Origin: Paenibacillus crassostreae
GTDB lineage: Bacteria > Bacillota > Bacilli > Paenibacillales > Paenibacillaceae
Direction: 5' to 3'
Length of the DNA stretch: 64,000 nt
NCBI RefSeq assembly: GCF_001857945.1
Contig: NZ_CP017770.1
Span: 1,302,001-1,366,000, forward strand
A model generated the notes under the pieces. That model was not told the origin of the DNA and searched no databases. It saw only the letters and a list, made by a program, of their open reading frames with translations. The position numbers and the translations under genes were made by a program. Below are positions 61,638 through 64,000 of the stretch, piece after piece; position 1 is the stretch's first letter, and every line of letters begins with the position of its first letter.

Positions 61638-62681
61638 GTGATTAATTATATAAAACATACAGCGGCTAATCTTTTTCCAGGTTACTTTTCCGTCATTATG
61701 GCTTCAGGAGCACTGTCTATTGCGACATTTTTACTCGGAATGCAACCTATTTCAAAGATTTTATTATATTTCAATATGATTGCCTACGTAATCTTATGGT
61801 TTTTCACCCTTATCCGACTTATCAAATACTATCCTAGATTAAAAGCAGATATGACAAGTCATACTAATGGACCTGGCTTTTTCACACTCATTGCTGGGTC
61901 CTGCGTTTTTGGAAGTCAACTTGTTATTGTCGCAAATAATTATTCAGTCGCTATATTTTTATGGTTTCTGAGTATTTTATTATGGATATTTATCATGTAT
62001 ACGTTTTTTTCTGCAGTTACCGTGCGGAAAGATAAACCTTCATTGGCAGAGGGGATTAACGGGGCATGGTTAATTGCGGCAGTCTCCACACAATCTATAT
62101 CGATTTTGGGAACCTTATTGTCTTCGCATGTACAGAATGGCAAAGAGATCATCCTATTCTTCACTCTATGTATGTACTTATTGGGATGCATGTTATATCT
62201 GAATATCATCGCTCTCATTTTTTACAGGTTTACCTTTGTTGAACTCAAATTTGCTGCACTTACTCCACCTTACTGGATAAATATGGGTGCTGTGGCCATT
62301 GCTACATTATCGGGATCAACCTTAATCCTTCATTCACAAAATTGGTCACTACTCAATGAGATTATGCCCTTTATAAAAGGGTTTACTCTGTTTTTCTGGG
62401 TCGCAGGTACATGGTGGATTCCTTTACTATTTATTCTGATGATTTGGCGCTATCTCTATCATCACTATCCATTAACTTATGAACCACAACTATGGGGGAT
62501 GGTTTTCCCACTTGCCATGTATACCACTAGTACATATCAATTATCTAAAGCTTTAGATATATCATTTCTTACTTCCATTCCACGCTATATGGTCTATGTT
62601 GCAATGGCTGCCTGGTTGTTTGTATTTATAGGACTAATTCGTCATCTTTATCTTAGTGTAAAAACACATTATCACTTCTAA
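61638..62681 (+). CDS. TDT-family (TehA/SLAC1-like) anion channel or transporter
   Basis: Membrane protein of 347 residues with about ten helices. FPGYFSVIMASGALSIA near the start and the repeated helix-hairpin layout match the tellurite-resistance/dicarboxylate transporter family, which includes TehA, SLAC1 and Mae1. Some members conduct nitrate, chloride or sulfite. Given the Fnr-type promoter, nitrate or nitrite passage is a possibility, not shown. Start GTG 61638 with weak GGTAGG upstream. It ends before a palindrome and the murC terminator. Confidence 0.82.
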   Translation: MINYIKHTAANLFPGYFSVIMASGALSIATFLLGMQPISKILLYFNMIAYVILWFFTLIRLIKYYPRLKADMTSHTNGPGFFTLIAGSCVFGSQLVIVANNYSVAIFLWFLSILLWIFIMYTFFSAVTVRKDKPSLAEGINGAWLIAAVSTQSISILGTLLSSHVQNGKEIILFFTLCMYLLGCMLYLNIIALIFYRFTFVELKFAALTPPYWINMGAVAIATLSGSTLILHSQNWSLLNEIMPFIKGFTLFFWVAGTWWIPLLFILMIWRYLYHHYPLTYEPQLWGMVFPLAMYTTSTYQLSKALDISFLTSIPRYMVYVAMAAWLFVFIGLIRHLYLSVKTHYHF

Positions 62682-62701
62682 TATATGAAATAGAGTATCA
62701 A

Positions 62702-62760
62702 GAATCAATTCCATAATTACGCAACCCGATTTAGCTGCATCGGCGATTATGAAATTGATT
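62702..62760. repeat. 57-bp palindromic insert with 5-bp target duplication
   Basis: GAATCAATT.CATAAT is complementary to ATTATG.AATTGATTC, with a nested CCGAT/ATCGG stem. It is flanked by TCAAG on both sides (62698-62702 and 62760-62764). The sequence on either side resembles the uninterrupted flank at 43214-43256. Confidence 0.6.
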
Positions 62761-62784
62761 CAAGTGAAACTTTCTTATATTTTC

Positions 62785-62825
62785 AAAAAATACACGTAAT
62801 ATCTTTATAGATATCACGTGTATTT
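62785..62825. terminator. Terminator of murC
   Basis: AAATACACGTGATATC/GATATTACGTGTATTT stem of 16 bp with one G-U pair and TTTTTTG on the minus strand. It may also stop the convergent TDT gene. Confidence 0.88.
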
Positions 62826-62857
62826 ATGATTACTATGTGCTTGTTATCCTCACATAA

Positions 62858-64000
62858 TTACAAATTATTCAAATCTTTTGCTAACTCCGATCCAACCTTC
62901 CAGATGTCTCCTGCTCCCATAGTAAGAATAACATCCCCGGATACCACTCTTTTCTTCAAATCTTCCAGCACCATTTCCTTCGTTGGAATGTATCTTGCTG
63001 TGGAATTACTATTCTGCACAATAAGTTCCACTAATTTGGAAGAATGGACACCTTCAATTTGCTTCTCTCCCGCTGGAGAATAGATATCCGTAATAATTAC
63101 TTCATCTGCTTCACTAAAGGCGCGGCTAAACGCATCGAGCAGAAAGAAAGTACGTGAATACCGTTGAGGTTGGAATACTGCAATAATTCGTTTACCCGTT
63201 GCCTTTGCGGCACTAATCGTAGCTTCAATCTCAGTTGGGTGATGCGCGTAATCATCGATGATGATTATGCCATCCTTTTCACTAATCACCTGGAACCGTC
63301 GTTTAGCACCGTTGAACTCCAATATTTCTCGCGCAATAGATGCAAAAGGAATACCCGACTTCAAACAGACAATAATCGTTGCCATCGCATTGTATACATT
63401 ATGAAGACCAGGAACAGACAATTCTACGGTTCCAAGCTTCTCTTCATAATGACTCAATACGAAGGTAACTTTACGATCTCCTAGAACAATTTCACTTGCC
63501 ATATATTCCGCATCTGTCTTAATACCAAAGGTAGTAATAGAACTCTTTAGTTGCGGTAGAATAGATCTAATATTCTCATCATCTGCACATACAACGGCTA
63601 CACCGTCTTCTCGAACTTGATTTAGAAATTGAACGTATGCTCCCTTTAGTTGTTCAAAGTCACTATTATAATTCTCTAGATGATCCGCTTCAAGATTTGT
63701 GACTACTCCAATCCAAGGATGATATTGTAAGAAGGAGCCGTCACTTTCATCCGCTTCAGCTACAACATGTTCGCCTTGGCCAGCTTTCGCATTCGTACCT
63801 ACATTCATAATTTCTCCACCGATAATATAAGTAGGGTCAGTACCACATTTCTCCATTACCAAGGCAATCATTGATGATGTTGTCGTCTTCCCATGTGCTC
63901 CCGCAACAGCTACTCCCTTCCGTTCATTAAGCAACCTAGCTAGCATTTGCGAACGATGTAACACTGGAATATTGAGTTGCTCTGCTTCTACTACTTCCAC
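62858..64000 (-). CDS. murC: UDP-N-acetylmuramate-L-alanine ligase, C-terminal part (runs off window)
   Basis: Mur ligase making UDP-MurNAc-L-Ala in peptidoglycan synthesis. In the 380 visible residues the ATP loop AGAHGKTTTSS (about 33-43), the catalytic Glu region AEADESDGSF, the NLEADHLENY block and the C-terminal DDYAHHPTEIEATISAAK segment are seen. Roughly 85 N-terminal residues (UDP-binding domain) lie beyond the right edge, and the GTG at the edge is not the true start. Murein biosynthesis genes usually continue upstream. Confidence 0.95.
   Translation of the reverse strand: MEVVEAEQLNIPVLHRSQMLARLLNERKGVAVAGAHGKTTTSSMIALVMEKCGTDPTYIIGGEIMNVGTNAKAGQGEHVVAEADESDGSFLQYHPWIGVVTNLEADHLENYNSDFEQLKGAYVQFLNQVREDGVAVVCADDENIRSILPQLKSSITTFGIKTDAEYMASEIVLGDRKVTFVLSHYEEKLGTVELSVPGLHNVYNAMATIIVCLKSGIPFASIAREILEFNGAKRRFQVISEKDGIIIIDDYAHHPTEIEATISAAKATGKRIIAVFQPQRYSRTFFLLDAFSRAFSEADEVIITDIYSPAGEKQIEGVHSSKLVELIVQNSNSTARYIPTKEMVLEDLKKRVVSGDVILTMGAGDIWKVGSELAKDLNNL

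Noticed and set aside
61638..62681. Naming the TDT gene tehA or assigning tellurite resistance
   Set aside because: Family membership alone does not give the substrate. The context suggests an anion related to anaerobic metabolism rather than tellurite.

Overview
The window looks like a chromosomal segment of Paenibacillus or a close relative (Bacillota, Bacillales). It has low GC, AGGAGG-type ribosome binding sites, frequent TTG/GTG starts, a hisS-aspS T-box and an L21 leader. L27 carries a cleavable N-terminus with its protease Prp beside it, secD and secF are separate genes, and there are many endospore genes (spoVB, a SpoIID-like gene, bofC, a SafA-like gene, spo0B, spoIVFA/FB, spoIIB). 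The family-level gene order is that of Bacillales. Nearly everything is on the minus strand. I see no IS element, prophage, CRISPR array or replication origin.

Layout by coordinate. 1-10.2 kb: partial helD, an AzgA-type purine permease, the T-box controlled hisS-aspS-tcdA operon, two small uncharacterised genes, dtd and relA. 10.5-12.5 kb: uracil permease and apt. 12.5-30.9 kb: recJ, a CDF transporter, secF/secD, comN, spoVB, a DUF421 protein, a DUF3792 protein, yajC-tgt-queA, a SpoIID/LytB protein, ruvB/ruvA/ruvC, ilvE and bofC. 31.1-37.6 kb: one ribosomal RNA operon (16S-23S-5S) read leftwards and followed by eleven tRNA genes. 37.8-45.4 kb: a SafA-like LysM protein, pheA-thrB-hom, pheB, obgE and spo0B. 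45.5-56.8 kb: rpmA-prp-rplU with leader, rng, spoIVFB/FA, minD/minC, mreD/C/B, radC, maf, a DUF4321 protein and spoIIB. 62.86-64.0 kb: murC, cut by the window edge.

The part that stands out is 56.9-62.7 kb, which lies between spoIIB and murC. It holds two radical SAM/SPASM genes, a YlbF-like protein with a Cys/Gly tail, a hemerythrin-type iron-centre repair (RIC) protein, a DUF2249 protein and a TDT-family channel. Immediately behind the second radical SAM gene is a 28-codon ORF with a strong ribosome binding site. Three TGTGA-N6-TCACA-type palindromes (two perfect) sit in its two divergent intergenic regions. Each lies exactly 21 nt upstream of a -10-like hexamer, the layout of Fnr/Crp class II activation. 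I read it as a small Fnr-controlled anaerobic or nitric-oxide response locus that may include a radical-SAM-modified peptide. That last point is a hypothesis.

Other items of note are a 62-bp tandem duplication between apt and recJ, a 57-bp palindromic insert with a 5-bp target duplication beside murC, a Spo0B with two predicted membrane segments, and several short ORFs.
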